Source: Thiocapsa imhoffii
Lineage (GTDB): Bacteria > Pseudomonadota > Gammaproteobacteria > Chromatiales > Chromatiaceae
Assembly: GCF_016583985.1 (NCBI RefSeq)
Contig: NZ_NRSD01000010.1
Coordinates: forward strand, 84,830 to 148,829
Reading direction: 5' to 3'
DNA: 64,000 nucleotides
Shown: piece by piece, positions 53,908 to 63,653 of the stretch
Position numbering within the stretch: the stretch's first letter is position 1
Layout of the letters: every line of letters starts with the position of its first letter
Made by a program: the position numbers and the translations under genes
The notes under the pieces: model-generated
The model's input: only the letters and a program-made list of their open reading frames with translations
What the model was told of the DNA's origin: nothing
Databases searched by the model: none

Positions 53908-54663
53908 ATGACCTATTTTGAATCCCTGAATTTCGTCAACTGGCTGGTCTTCTCACGCCTCGATCTGCCCGTTTGGATTTGGGCCATGGTGGCGTTGGTC
54001 GGCTCGCTGGTCCTGGTGCAGTGGCTCTGGGGACGGGCCTGGAACCGGCAGTGGAGTTTTGGAAAATCACCTTTGGTTGCTGTCCTCAGCAGCATCTGCG
54101 CGGTCATGATCGGACTCAGTACCCTCTTTTGGTTCGCGGCCGATCGCAGCAATACATGGCTTGAGATGCAGCGAACGGAGCTTGTTCGTCAGTTCACCGA
54201 AAGTGGAACCCGTAATCGGCGCATCTTCCGTACAGCTCTGGAACGCATCGGCGAGAGCACGAGCGTGGCCGAGAATGCCCTAGAGCTTCGCAATGAACGC
54301 GATACGCTAACACTCGCATTTGCGGCGGCTTCGGACGTGTCTTGTCCACTGGCGAGTAAGGGACCACTGGGTCCGGGCGCACCCTGCCGGGTGCGCGATG
54401 CCACGACGGTGGCCGAGGAGGTGGTACGCAACATTCCCGTTTTAACTTACCCGATCACCGTCTCGCCGCAGAATCGTTGGGTCGAAGCGGCGGTGACTGC
54501 GCAGCTTGACGAAGCGCTGAGCTTTGCCTCAACACGCTTGCGTGCCGGAACGGCAGAGCTCAGACAAGCACTGGGCATCCTCATGATCGTGTTAATTACC
54601 GGGCAGCTACTGATGGTCTGGGTTGCTGCGATCTCGGACATTCGAGTCCATCCCAAAGTTTGA
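53908..54663 (+). CDS. Two-helix membrane protein, first gene of the tubulin/Zor-like operon
   Basis: A 251-residue inner-membrane protein. Two helices near the start (VWIWAMVALVGSLVLVQWLW and VAVLSSICAVMIGLSTLFWF) are followed by a periplasmic or cytoplasmic helical region of about 150 residues with three Cys. One helix sits near the end (LGILMIVLITGQLLMVWVAA). I do not recognise a family. Eleven bases separate it from the tubulin-like gene, so the two should be cotranscribed. Confidence 0.65.
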   Translation: MTYFESLNFVNWLVFSRLDLPVWIWAMVALVGSLVLVQWLWGRAWNRQWSFGKSPLVAVLSSICAVMIGLSTLFWFAADRSNTWLEMQRTELVRQFTESGTRNRRIFRTALERIGESTSVAENALELRNERDTLTLAFAAASDVSCPLASKGPLGPGAPCRVRDATTVAEEVVRNIPVLTYPITVSPQNRWVEAAVTAQLDEALSFASTRLRAGTAELRQALGILMIVLITGQLLMVWVAAISDIRVHPKV

Positions 54664-54674
54664 GGCCTGGTGTC

Positions 54675-57623
54675 ATGAAAAATCATCTCTTCATCGGGCT
54701 CGGGGGACAAGGTGGCCGCACGCTCGGCGAGATCCGCAAGGTCATGGAGCAACGCAAGGAAGATACGAAGGCGCTTCAGAGCCAGGGAGTGGCCGTCGAA
54801 TTCTTGGCGATCGACTCCAGTCGGGACGTGCGCAACGACAAGCGATCCTGGAGCAACTTCGGTACCGACTTGTCCCTTCAGGAAAACGACTGGCTGATGC
54901 TGACACCGCCCAGCCAAGGCTCGGTTCCGGAGCTTGCAATTCGCCCGGACATCGCCCCGTGGCTCGGCGCACCCAAGCGGGTCGAGGAATTCTTGTCGCA
55001 AAGTAAGATCGAGGGAGCCAACCAGCGGCGACGTTTTGGTCGTCTTTTGTTTGCATACAATGCGACCGCTATTCGAAATGCCATTTTCTCTAACAAGGTA
55101 GCAAGACTCACGAGAAGCCGACCGAATCAGTGCGCGTTTCACATCTTCGCCACGCTCGGCGGTGGCACGGGCAGCGGTTGTATCGTCGATTTGGTCGCCA
55201 TGATCCGCAACGAATACCGCGATCAAAGCGGTATCGATGACTATCCGATTTTCGTTTACATCTATGCCACGAACGATGACGTCAACGCCGACGTTGGTTA
55301 TTTCTTTCAGAATCAGTATGCGTGCCTCACCGACCTTAATGCGTTGATGTGCGACCGTTTGCAACCGCATTCGCTGGGCGAGGGCTCAACACGCTCAAAA
55401 TTCTCGGGCAGCGAGCCGATCGCACAACTGGTCATCACGACATCGCTCAACAGCAACAACATGCGCTTGCCGCTGGAGACCCAGATCCAGATCGTGGCCG
55501 AGTCTTGTCTGGAGCGGATCTACGCTTGGTCGACCGGCCAGATGAGCACGGATTCCCAGCGCGTCATGACGGGCCAGGACATCCTTGCAACCTTCCCTGG
55601 AGAGCCTTTAACGGGGATCGAGCGTAGCTACCGGTTTGCGGGTTTCGGAATGCGTCGATGGGAGGTGCCGCACACCAGACTCGAAGAATTGATTGCGCTG
55701 GACCTGATGTCGAGCGGGCTGCGCCAGGCCCTGTTCAACCATTGGCAGGATGGTCGCGGTTTCCAGGATCGGCTCGGTGCCGCTGATGCTGCGGGAATTG
55801 CCGCACGGGTTGATGCGCTCATGAACGACCTCGCCGATATCAGGGCGGCGGGTTTCGATCGCGACGCTCTAGCGGCGAAACTGCGCGAGGAACTGAGTCA
55901 GCAGACGGAGGGGCTGAAACGCTCAACGTCCAACGAGCCTCTCGATCCGCCGGTGGTCGAACGCACGCTTAAAGTGTATTACGAGTCGCGTTTTCAGCTC
56001 GCGGGGATCGATGCCTTCGTCCAGAAGTGCCAGTCCGAACGACCAGAGGAAATTCGGCGTGCCGTCCAGCGCCTCGCCGGCAAATTGTCCGAGCTCTGGC
56101 TCGATCGAGCCAACCCATTAGCGCTGTCTCGCATCCCGCAGATCCTCGACGAGTTGGGCAGCAGGCTGCGTGCCGAGATGGAAGCTACTTCTTCCAATGC
56201 GCCGGAGATCACACGTCGGCAACGCGTGATCGAAGCCCGCCGCATGGAGTGGGACAAGGTGACTTGGCTGACCGCGCGGGTGACCTCGAAGCGCCGTCAG
56301 CTTGTGGAGGCGCACGCGCGCGATTGCAGCATGCTCCACGAGCTGGATCTGCGCGATCGGCTGACCAAACTGGATGCTAACTTCATTGGTGCGTTCCTCA
56401 ACGAACTCTCGACCATCCGCCAACTGTTTCAATCTACTCAATCGCTTGTTGCTAAGTTGCTGGAGCGCACGGGTCATGATCGCGACCTACTCTCAGGGGA
56501 GTTGAACGATTTACACAGCCGGCACTCAGCGAACAAGTACGAGTTCGATCCCAGCAGCCTTGAGACGTTTCTGTCCTGGATGCGCCGGCACCAAGAGCAC
56601 CAGTCCAACGCGGCGCATCTCTTGCGCAAGGCCATCATGGCTTATTGTGGTCAACAACAGCCGCTATCGAGCCTGGCGCAGGTCGCAACGAATGCGGAAG
56701 TTTCACTTGAGGAAACGCTGCGGCACACGGCCATGAACCAGGCGCGCTCGATCCACGATGACTACGCCGGTCATGGACAAGGCGCAACGATCCTCGGTGG
56801 TTCGCTACTGGATCGATTAGAACGGCGCTTTCAACAGGACCCAGCCGCGTTAGCGCGCGAGGTCAAAGAGTTCGTGGATCGCGCAGCGGCATGTCTAAAC
56901 CTGCGCAATGATACTCAGCCAGTCACGATCCTCGGAAGCGGCAAAAACGTCTCCACGATGCCAAAACGCTCCCTGCTGCTCGGCTTGCCGCAACATGCTT
57001 ACCGAGATACCGTGGCAGACGCATTTCGGGCTGCGCGCAGTGCCGGTGCGAACTATCACTTCGATACCTATCCGCACGACGATCCCTCTCAAATCCGGCT
57101 CTTGTTGGTCGACTACTGGCTCGCCGCTCGCTTCGCATCGGTGGTGCATGGTTTGGCCGAGCGGTATCAGGAGACCACGTCCAACAGGCAAGCTGGCGAC
57201 GCACGGTATTTCTGCAATCTCGACACCGAGGGCGAAGAGGGAAAACGGCCGAACCTCTTTCTGCCAAGCGCCGAGGAGATGCGGATCCGCTATGAAGGCG
57301 AGCTTTGGCTCGGTCAGCAGCCTGACGTCAATGTCGTGATCAGCAACCAGGACGGTGTTTTCCTATGCTTCGACGACCCCGACGGTCGCAGAACCGAACT
57401 GTTGGCACACAGCATGGAAGATGCTCAGGCGACCGCCGATCACGGCAAGATGTTCAAGCTCCACGCACGACTTGCCGAGGCACTGACCGGTTTCACCGCC
57501 GATCAACTGACGGCATTGCTCTCAGCCCGCAGTCGGGAAATCGAGGCGGAAAGTGGACTGACATCGCCCGCTTACAAGCGCTGGGAACGGATGCGAGAGC
57601 AGCTCAAAACCTTGGCGAACTGA
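54675..57623 (+). CDS. Tubulin/FtsZ-like GTPase, 982 residues
   Basis: The N-terminal domain begins FIGLGGQGGRTLGEIRKVME and holds the tubulin signature GGGTGSG at residues 162-168, as in the Tubulin_2 family; NDDVNADVGYFFQNQYACLT follows. About 600 residues of helical sequence then lead to a C-terminal alpha/beta part (MPKRSLLLGLPQHAYRDTVA). It is far longer than FtsZ (about 390), so this is a specialised filament or switch protein, probably GTP-dependent. The ATG at 54675 is preceded by GGCCTGG. The gene ends one base before the next begins. Confidence 0.85.
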   Translation: MKNHLFIGLGGQGGRTLGEIRKVMEQRKEDTKALQSQGVAVEFLAIDSSRDVRNDKRSWSNFGTDLSLQENDWLMLTPPSQGSVPELAIRPDIAPWLGAPKRVEEFLSQSKIEGANQRRRFGRLLFAYNATAIRNAIFSNKVARLTRSRPNQCAFHIFATLGGGTGSGCIVDLVAMIRNEYRDQSGIDDYPIFVYIYATNDDVNADVGYFFQNQYACLTDLNALMCDRLQPHSLGEGSTRSKFSGSEPIAQLVITTSLNSNNMRLPLETQIQIVAESCLERIYAWSTGQMSTDSQRVMTGQDILATFPGEPLTGIERSYRFAGFGMRRWEVPHTRLEELIALDLMSSGLRQALFNHWQDGRGFQDRLGAADAAGIAARVDALMNDLADIRAAGFDRDALAAKLREELSQQTEGLKRSTSNEPLDPPVVERTLKVYYESRFQLAGIDAFVQKCQSERPEEIRRAVQRLAGKLSELWLDRANPLALSRIPQILDELGSRLRAEMEATSSNAPEITRRQRVIEARRMEWDKVTWLTARVTSKRRQLVEAHARDCSMLHELDLRDRLTKLDANFIGAFLNELSTIRQLFQSTQSLVAKLLERTGHDRDLLSGELNDLHSRHSANKYEFDPSSLETFLSWMRRHQEHQSNAAHLLRKAIMAYCGQQQPLSSLAQVATNAEVSLEETLRHTAMNQARSIHDDYAGHGQGATILGGSLLDRLERRFQQDPAALAREVKEFVDRAAACLNLRNDTQPVTILGSGKNVSTMPKRSLLLGLPQHAYRDTVADAFRAARSAGANYHFDTYPHDDPSQIRLLLVDYWLAARFASVVHGLAERYQETTSNRQAGDARYFCNLDTEGEEGKRPNLFLPSAEEMRIRYEGELWLGQQPDVNVVISNQDGVFLCFDDPDGRRTELLAHSMEDAQATADHGKMFKLHARLAEALTGFTADQLTALLSARSREIEAESGLTSPAYKRWERMREQLKTLAN

Positions 57624-57624
57624 C

Positions 57625-59628
57625 ATGAAACGGTATTTTCGTTGCGATGATCCGACACAACAGTGCCCTTATTCGCGGACACGGGAAATCCTGATAGAGG
57701 ACGATTCGGGGTGTCCGAGCGCGAATCCGAACTGCCACGCCCATCGTCGCCCAGTTGCCTGGTGGTCAGCGATCCTGCAACGCTACCCCGGGGCAGTTTG
57801 GGGCGGTGTCGGTGTCGTCGGTGTGCTGGCGTTGGTGTTGTTGCTGCTGCCGCTACTGGGCTCCAGTGGCTGGATGCAACAGCATGCGTTGCTGAGTGCC
57901 GAAGTCGCGGATCTCGACGCGCAATTGGCACAGTTGGAGGCAGCATCGGCTGCTTCATCTCCCGAACCCGTTGCAGCCATTGAGACCGCGCAACTCCAAC
58001 ATGATGTGCTGCGCCTGAGTGAGGAGATCGCAGAGGCGGTCAAAGCTGGCGCTGCGGACGAGGCTCGGCTTCTCGAAACGCAGCTTGATGCAATCGCGAC
58101 AGAGGTTGCCGAACGCATGGAGGCGGGGAAGCAACCAGACAGTCGCGCGGTCGAGCGCTCAATGGCGGCGTCCCGATTGGTCCGCGGTTACGAAACCTTG
58201 GAGGAGCGTGCTGAGACGGTCCAGGCGGAGGTGTCGATGGGTGCCGACAGTGCTGGAGCCGAAGCCCTCGCGATGTTAATCGACGGGATCCGAGATGCGA
58301 TGAGACGTGCTCGCAGCCTAGCCGTCCCGGTGGTCGTCGGCGGTGCGGATCCGCAATTCGTGGCCTTGCAGACACAGATTCAGGACAACCTCGACCGTGC
58401 TCGCCGCGCCATTGATGCCATCCCGGAGCCGGCGGCGCTGCCCTTCCCGGCCAGCGATGCCGGGCTGGTCATCGCGAGCAGCCCGGGGTTGGATGCAGCA
58501 CTGGTCGTACCCCTCGTGCAGGCCCGTTGGGGTGAAGCGGCAACACTGGATCAAGACACCGGGCAGTGGTTTCTTCCGAGTACCGATCCAGACATCGCTC
58601 CCGGTGTCTTGATTCGGGTCGCGGTGGAGGATCCGTCGGCGTTGCTCATCGAAGATCAGGCGGATCTGGTGATCACGGATCTGCCACCCTCCCCCATAAT
58701 CCGCGAGCGCTTTGCCGCAGCCTTTCCCGGTGATTCGATCGACTCGCGCGCGTTTTCGGAGGTGATCGCACTGAACGCGATCGCGCTGCTCGGTCATCCC
58801 GATGCACCCGATACGGACATTGAGACCGAGGAATTGGCGCAGACCCGCTGGCTCGCCCAGGCAAGCGATATCTCCTGGCTGAAGCGTCTTGACCGACCCG
58901 AGATATTGACCCAACCGGTGGAGGATCCGTTCGCGGCCATCCTTGGTCACCCGGAGACCAGGGCCATTGCACTCTTTCACCAATGCGCGCCAAATCTGCG
59001 AGCGAAATACCTCGCCTATCAGCCTGGCTCCGAAGTCAGAGCCTTGGCGCCAAGCCCGTTCTCGATCGGTACGGAGGACTACGGCTTGTCCTTTCGGATT
59101 GTTGCGGTTCATTCACCGCGAGCGCGACCAGCAGCACAGAAATTCGTCGAGTTCATCACCTCGGACCCGGGACAAAATCGCATCGCCGAGGCCGGCTTCG
59201 TTGATTTGCGTCTGCGTCACCGAGAGGAAACAGTCGACCCACTGGTTCTCGCAACACTGGGCGAAGCCCTCGGCCTGAGCGGAATGACGCGTGCAAGCCG
59301 CTATTCAACCAATCTGCGCTTTGGCCTCAATGAGTCCGTGCTCGACATCAAGGCCCAAGCTGACATCGGTCGATTGGCACGTGCCTTGGCGAACGACTTT
59401 CCGACCGGCAAGGTGGTCATTCTGGGTTTCACCGACAGCACCGGTGCGCCCGATTATAACCATGGACTGTCGGTCAAACGCGCGCAGCACATCGTCGATC
59501 AACTCTTGAGCTTCGACATTCCTGCAACTGCAGCCGGACTGGGACAGCAGTTACCGGTGGATTCCAACGACACCGAAACCGGGCGTAGCCGCAATCGTCG
59601 AGCGGAGATCTGGGTCGTTCAACCTTAG
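57625..59628 (+). CDS. Zinc-ribbon, membrane-anchored, binding-protein/OmpA hybrid
   Basis: A 667-residue protein with four parts. A Cys/His N-terminus (C7, C14, C30, C37, H39) looks like a zinc ribbon. One membrane helix follows (GVVGVLALVLLLLPLLG). A coiled coil comes next. Then a periplasmic solute-binding (type 2, PstS-like) domain has DLVITDLPPSPIIRERF and FVEFITSDPGQNRIAEAGFV. An OmpA peptidoglycan-binding end shows VILGFTDSTGAPDYNHGLSV and GRSRNRRAEIW. It could anchor the complex to the cell wall and sense a ligand. I know no defence protein with exactly this layout. Confidence 0.82.
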   Translation: MKRYFRCDDPTQQCPYSRTREILIEDDSGCPSANPNCHAHRRPVAWWSAILQRYPGAVWGGVGVVGVLALVLLLLPLLGSSGWMQQHALLSAEVADLDAQLAQLEAASAASSPEPVAAIETAQLQHDVLRLSEEIAEAVKAGAADEARLLETQLDAIATEVAERMEAGKQPDSRAVERSMAASRLVRGYETLEERAETVQAEVSMGADSAGAEALAMLIDGIRDAMRRARSLAVPVVVGGADPQFVALQTQIQDNLDRARRAIDAIPEPAALPFPASDAGLVIASSPGLDAALVVPLVQARWGEAATLDQDTGQWFLPSTDPDIAPGVLIRVAVEDPSALLIEDQADLVITDLPPSPIIRERFAAAFPGDSIDSRAFSEVIALNAIALLGHPDAPDTDIETEELAQTRWLAQASDISWLKRLDRPEILTQPVEDPFAAILGHPETRAIALFHQCAPNLRAKYLAYQPGSEVRALAPSPFSIGTEDYGLSFRIVAVHSPRARPAAQKFVEFITSDPGQNRIAEAGFVDLRLRHREETVDPLVLATLGEALGLSGMTRASRYSTNLRFGLNESVLDIKAQADIGRLARALANDFPTGKVVILGFTDSTGAPDYNHGLSVKRAQHIVDQLLSFDIPATAAGLGQQLPVDSNDTETGRSRNRRAEIWVVQP

Positions 59629-59650
59629 GGACGACAGGGAGCCTTACGCC

Positions 59651-61708
59651 ATGTTGGATTTGGAATGGGGATCGACGCCGATCGTCGCCACCCTGGTCGT
59701 CGTATTGATTGCCTTATTCGGTGCAGTCTGCGGGTTGATTGCCGGTGCTGGGATCACGCGCGAGCAACGCATGTTGCAACGAGGGATCGATAGCCTGCGC
59801 GACGTTCCTGCTGGACCCGCAGTCTCGTTCGATTACCGGCGGTGGGTTATGGAGCGGCCGGAACTGATCGATACCCATTTTTCAGATCACCTGCTCTCGG
59901 CATGGGCCGCTGCCAAGGTAGGGCGTGCGGTCTCATTACATGAGCTTCATGAGGTATCGGCGCGGCGTGAGGCCCGGCGGCGATCGGCACGACTCAGCGG
60001 CGGCATCACCGGGTTGCTGTTGGTGTGCGGCATTGCCGGGACCCTGTTGGCGATCAAGCCGATTCTCGGTAGCTTCAACATCAGCGCCAATCCTGATGGG
60101 GTCTTCGAGGCCGCCGAAAGCGCTTTTACTGCGACGAAGATGATCCAAGATCTCGGACAAGCCTTCTGGCCAAGCCTTGCAGCCCTGATCGGAACGATCG
60201 TCGTGGTCTTTCTTCGCGGGATCTATGCCCATCGCCGCGGCACTCTCGCCGGCGAACTGGACCAGTTGGACTTGGAGGAACTGTTTCCCCGCTTCCCTCC
60301 GCCCTCGATCAGCCGGGAATTCGACGAGGTGCGCGCTAGTCTCGGGGAACTGGTGACAACCATGCTTGCGAGTCAGCGCAGTTTCGATGGCTTTGTGACG
60401 CGTCTCGCGGGGGCTGCGCAAGGATTTTGCGCCGACTCGCCGCCGTTACAGCAAGCAGCCGCGCGATTCGTGGCGACCGCCGAGACGCTTGCGCCCAAAC
60501 TCGACGCGCTCCTTGAAATACTGCCGGCCCACTTCGGTCCGACAGCCCCATTATGCACGCAGCTGGGTCATCTGGACGTGGTGGCACAACAGGTCAGCGC
60601 GACTGCGCAAGAGATGAAACAGAACGGCGCGTTCATGACGGAGCATCTTGAGACGGCCCACCGCATCCTCCAACAGACGGCGAACGATCTTCCTGAGCAA
60701 ATCAAAGACGGTTGTGTAACTGCGGCCACGATTCTACAGAGTGCAACCTCTCAAGCCGTCACCGCCGCTTGCGCTAATACAGCGCGTTCGATGGATGCCG
60801 CCGCCGCGCCAGTGCGCGATGCGGCGAAGGCGCTTCAAGCTGCGGATCAGGCGCTCCGTGACGATGTCGCGGCATCCATTGCAACCCTCGCTCAGGATGT
60901 CACGGCGCGCGCCAAAGCGACTGAGAAGGCGATCGGAACAACACGCAAAGCGATGCGCGAAGACATCGGCAAGACTCTCGTTACACTGACGTCGAACTTG
61001 CGCGAACACACCGAGTCAATGGAGCAGGCGTTGCGCGGCGAGCTGAATGCGGCAGTCGTAACCATTGAGGACATGCACCAGTCAGCTGCCGACGCCATCG
61101 CCCAGGTCGCAGCGACCATCGGGCAACTCGATACTCTTCAAACGCTTGCACAGAAAACCCTCGCCGAACACAAAAGCAGTCGGCAAGAAGCGGCGACGAT
61201 TCGCCTGGACATGCAAACGACGGCCAACCAAGTTGAACAGATCGGACAGCAAGTCAAAGCCGTCTTGACCGAGCTAGACGAGGCACAACAGACCTCCCGC
61301 TCACTGTCCGAGCGCTTCGCGCACATCACAGCGGACATGGGGAACCTCGCGAACAGGTCGGGGGATCTTTGCACGACTCTCGCGGACCTCAGTGCTGACC
61401 AGAAAGCGGCTGCTCAACAACTCAACGATGCGCTTCATCACGCTGGCCAGACCACGACGACTTGGCAAACGCTGATTGAAGCGATGACGCGACTGTCTGC
61501 GTCCGGCACGACACTGAATACCGATTTCGATCGCCTGTTGGAGCAGGGCCGAGAAGTCGTGCAACTCCTCGAGCGTGGAACAGCAGATGCCGTGAGCCAA
61601 CAGATGGCGTTGAACGCACATGTCGCCTCGTTGAACGCGGTGATCGCCCGCCTCGAAGCAAAGCAGGAGGGACCGCGGGTTGATCGAATCTTTCGTGACG
61701 ATCGCTAA
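59651..61708 (+). CDS. ZorA/MotA-like motor protein with long coiled-coil tail
   Basis: A 685-residue protein. Three membrane helices (VATLVVVLIALFGAVCGLIA, ITGLLLVCGIAGTLLAIKPI, and LAALIGTIVVVFLRGIY) belong to a MotA/TolQ/ExbB-type proton-channel core. The last 450 residues are an Ala/Thr/Gln-rich coiled coil, as in the intracellular tail of ZorA in Zorya. The gene follows the OmpA hybrid after 22 bases, with AGGGACGACAGGGAG upstream. Pairing with the next gene gives a stator-like unit driven by ion flow. Confidence 0.82.
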   Translation: MLDLEWGSTPIVATLVVVLIALFGAVCGLIAGAGITREQRMLQRGIDSLRDVPAGPAVSFDYRRWVMERPELIDTHFSDHLLSAWAAAKVGRAVSLHELHEVSARREARRRSARLSGGITGLLLVCGIAGTLLAIKPILGSFNISANPDGVFEAAESAFTATKMIQDLGQAFWPSLAALIGTIVVVFLRGIYAHRRGTLAGELDQLDLEELFPRFPPPSISREFDEVRASLGELVTTMLASQRSFDGFVTRLAGAAQGFCADSPPLQQAAARFVATAETLAPKLDALLEILPAHFGPTAPLCTQLGHLDVVAQQVSATAQEMKQNGAFMTEHLETAHRILQQTANDLPEQIKDGCVTAATILQSATSQAVTAACANTARSMDAAAAPVRDAAKALQAADQALRDDVAASIATLAQDVTARAKATEKAIGTTRKAMREDIGKTLVTLTSNLREHTESMEQALRGELNAAVVTIEDMHQSAADAIAQVAATIGQLDTLQTLAQKTLAEHKSSRQEAATIRLDMQTTANQVEQIGQQVKAVLTELDEAQQTSRSLSERFAHITADMGNLANRSGDLCTTLADLSADQKAAAQQLNDALHHAGQTTTTWQTLIEAMTRLSASGTTLNTDFDRLLEQGREVVQLLERGTADAVSQQMALNAHVASLNAVIARLEAKQEGPRVDRIFRDDR

Positions 61709-61749
61709 ACGCGATGTCACCGACACACGACTGAAGGACTTCGCTGGCC

Positions 61750-62790
61750 ATGATTTCAGACGATGAACTGGGTCACAGTATCTCGTACTGGCCGAGCGTG
61801 AGTGATCTCTTCATGACGCTTTTCGTCGTCGCGATCGCGCTTGTCGGCGCGGTGGTGCTGGTTGTCCTTCCTGATCCCACTGACCAACTTGTCGTCGCCC
61901 GGATCATCGGTCCGGTGAACCAGATTCGAGCACAACTTGGCAACTTACCGCCCATCGAAAACGACTCGGTGAAAACGATCGTGGAGACGGCGCTCCAAGA
62001 AACGGCTGAGCACACCGTAACGCGGCTGAATGGCTATGCCAACGCGATGGGTGAGCTGGGTCAAGAGGTGGTTACACGCATTGACTTGGAGAGACGCATC
62101 CAAGCCCTTCAGGCCGAGGCGGAGCAATACCATATTGCTCTGGCGGAGGCGCAAACGGCCACTGACACTGCAGCGCGAATCTCTGAGGAGCTGCAACAGG
62201 CCACAGCGGACTTGGCAGCGGCGAGCGCGCAAGTCGCAGAACTAGAACAGAAGGTCATGACCCTGGAGCTGCGTCAGGGAATACACCTAGATGACAAACC
62301 ACCCATCATCACCATCGCCGATGCCGACAAGCGACACTTCTTTTCCTCTGGAAGCGCCACGTTGACCCCGGACTTCAAGATCGACCTCACGTCGGGAGGC
62401 TTTGAGGAGATCGCCGCGGAGATCCTTAAACGCAATCGAGACGGTCGCCATGCCGTCGACACACTCGAAATCATCGGGCATACCGACGGCGTCCCGGTTG
62501 CCCGACGGGGCAATCTAGATGTCGTCCTTCCGCTCCTGCTTGAAGGCGATTCCAGTAGCTTCGAGCGGCTGACACCAGGATCGAACAACGACCTCGGACT
62601 TCTGCGGGCGCTTGCGATCAAGCATGCTTGGATCGAGTTCGTCGAACAGCATTCCGAGCGTGAGCAGCTTCACCCGATCGCGGTTCGGACCTATTCGGCA
62701 GGACAGACTTTACCGGTCGATGCAGGAGGGTATCGGGCTGCCGATGCGCGATCGCGACGCATTGAACTTCGGCTGACAAAGCTACGTTGA
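61750..62790 (+). CDS. ZorB/MotB-like OmpA-domain protein
   Basis: A 346-residue protein. One membrane helix near the start carries the expected acidic residue at its cytoplasmic edge (SVSDLFMTLFVVAIALVGAV), the proton-binding Asp of MotB/ZorB proteins. A coiled-coil stalk follows, then an OmpA-type domain (FFSSGSATLTPDFKIDL, LEIIGHTDGVPVARRGNLDV, AADARSRRIELRLT) that grips peptidoglycan. It should form a five-to-two stator with the preceding protein. It is the last gene of the operon; no ZorC, ZorD or ZorE follows. Confidence 0.84.
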   Translation: MISDDELGHSISYWPSVSDLFMTLFVVAIALVGAVVLVVLPDPTDQLVVARIIGPVNQIRAQLGNLPPIENDSVKTIVETALQETAEHTVTRLNGYANAMGELGQEVVTRIDLERRIQALQAEAEQYHIALAEAQTATDTAARISEELQQATADLAAASAQVAELEQKVMTLELRQGIHLDDKPPIITIADADKRHFFSSGSATLTPDFKIDLTSGGFEEIAAEILKRNRDGRHAVDTLEIIGHTDGVPVARRGNLDVVLPLLLEGDSSSFERLTPGSNNDLGLLRALAIKHAWIEFVEQHSEREQLHPIAVRTYSAGQTLPVDAGGYRAADARSRRIELRLTKLR

Positions 62791-62894
62791 TGAGTAAATT
62801 TTCTAGATTACACGTGCCGGCCCGCCCTCGTTCGAGTATTTCGATGCCGAGCGCGAGGCACTCAAGGGCTCGGGGAAGCTGACGGGTTTGAACA

Positions 62895-63290
62895 GTGGCG
62901 CAGCAGTTTGATCAAGTAGGATGCCGGGTCATCGCGGACAAAGGGGGTGATCGGGGCGATGCCGACCACCAGCTGCGCCGTGCCATCGCCTACGCGCACG
63001 GCGGCCGGTTCCGGGTCCGGTCCCAGCATGAACAGGAGGTCTGGAACGAGCGCACCCGCCTGATCGGCAACGCGGTGGTCTACTACAACGCCTTGATCCT
63101 GTTCGAAGCGCTGGCCGAACTGGAGCTTCGCGGCGACCTGGCCGCCGCCGAGGTCCTCAAGCGCGTCTCACCGGTAGCCTGGCAGCACATCAACGTCTAA
63201 GGCCGCTACCTCTTCCATAAGGACGTCACACCGATCGATCCGGAAAGGCTCCGCCAGCAGCTCTCGACCGAGGATTTGAGATCGAGGCGA
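62895..63290 (+). pseudogene. Tn3-family transposase, C-terminal remnant
   Basis: The frame has the Tn3 end LRRAIAYAHGGRFRVRSQHE, VWNERTRLIGNAVVYYNALI and RVSPVAWQHIN. A stop at 63198 interrupts the usual ending (GRYLFHKDV). The rest of the transposase is missing, and I see no inverted repeats. It marks the right edge of the island. Confidence 0.8.
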
Positions 63291-63653
63291 TGAGAAAGGG
63301 AGTCTCAGTCCCTGTCTTGAGACCGTTCTATTTCCCGGCACTGGCGTGAGTCAAGCAGTCGCCTTGCACGACGCCAAGTGCGACTTCGTGGCACTGGCCG
63401 CGCCCGTGTTCGGCTGCGACGATCCGGTCGAGCCCGTCTCTTAGGCTCATCCCTCATTCGCCATAACGAATGACCAGACCGCCCCGACTTGAGGCCCCGT
63501 TCACCGTTCGAGACCGAACCTGACCGGCCATGCGATCGGCATGGATGAGGATCCCCAGCCGAACCAGGACCGGACAGCTCTCACGCGTCCTTTGGTGCTC
63601 GAAGCGTCGCTCAGTTTGCGGAAGACTTCCCAGCCCGCTCCGCCGGGTGCGCG

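Noticed and set aside
53354..53911. A 185-codon frame before the motor operon as an extra operon gene.
   Set aside because: Proline- and arginine-rich composition without motifs, no ribosome site, and overlapping frames of equal quality on both strands.
62830..63653. A complete Tn3-type transposon bounding the motor operon.
   Set aside because: Only the last part of the transposase is present, with a stop inside it, and no terminal inverted repeats or resolvase were seen.
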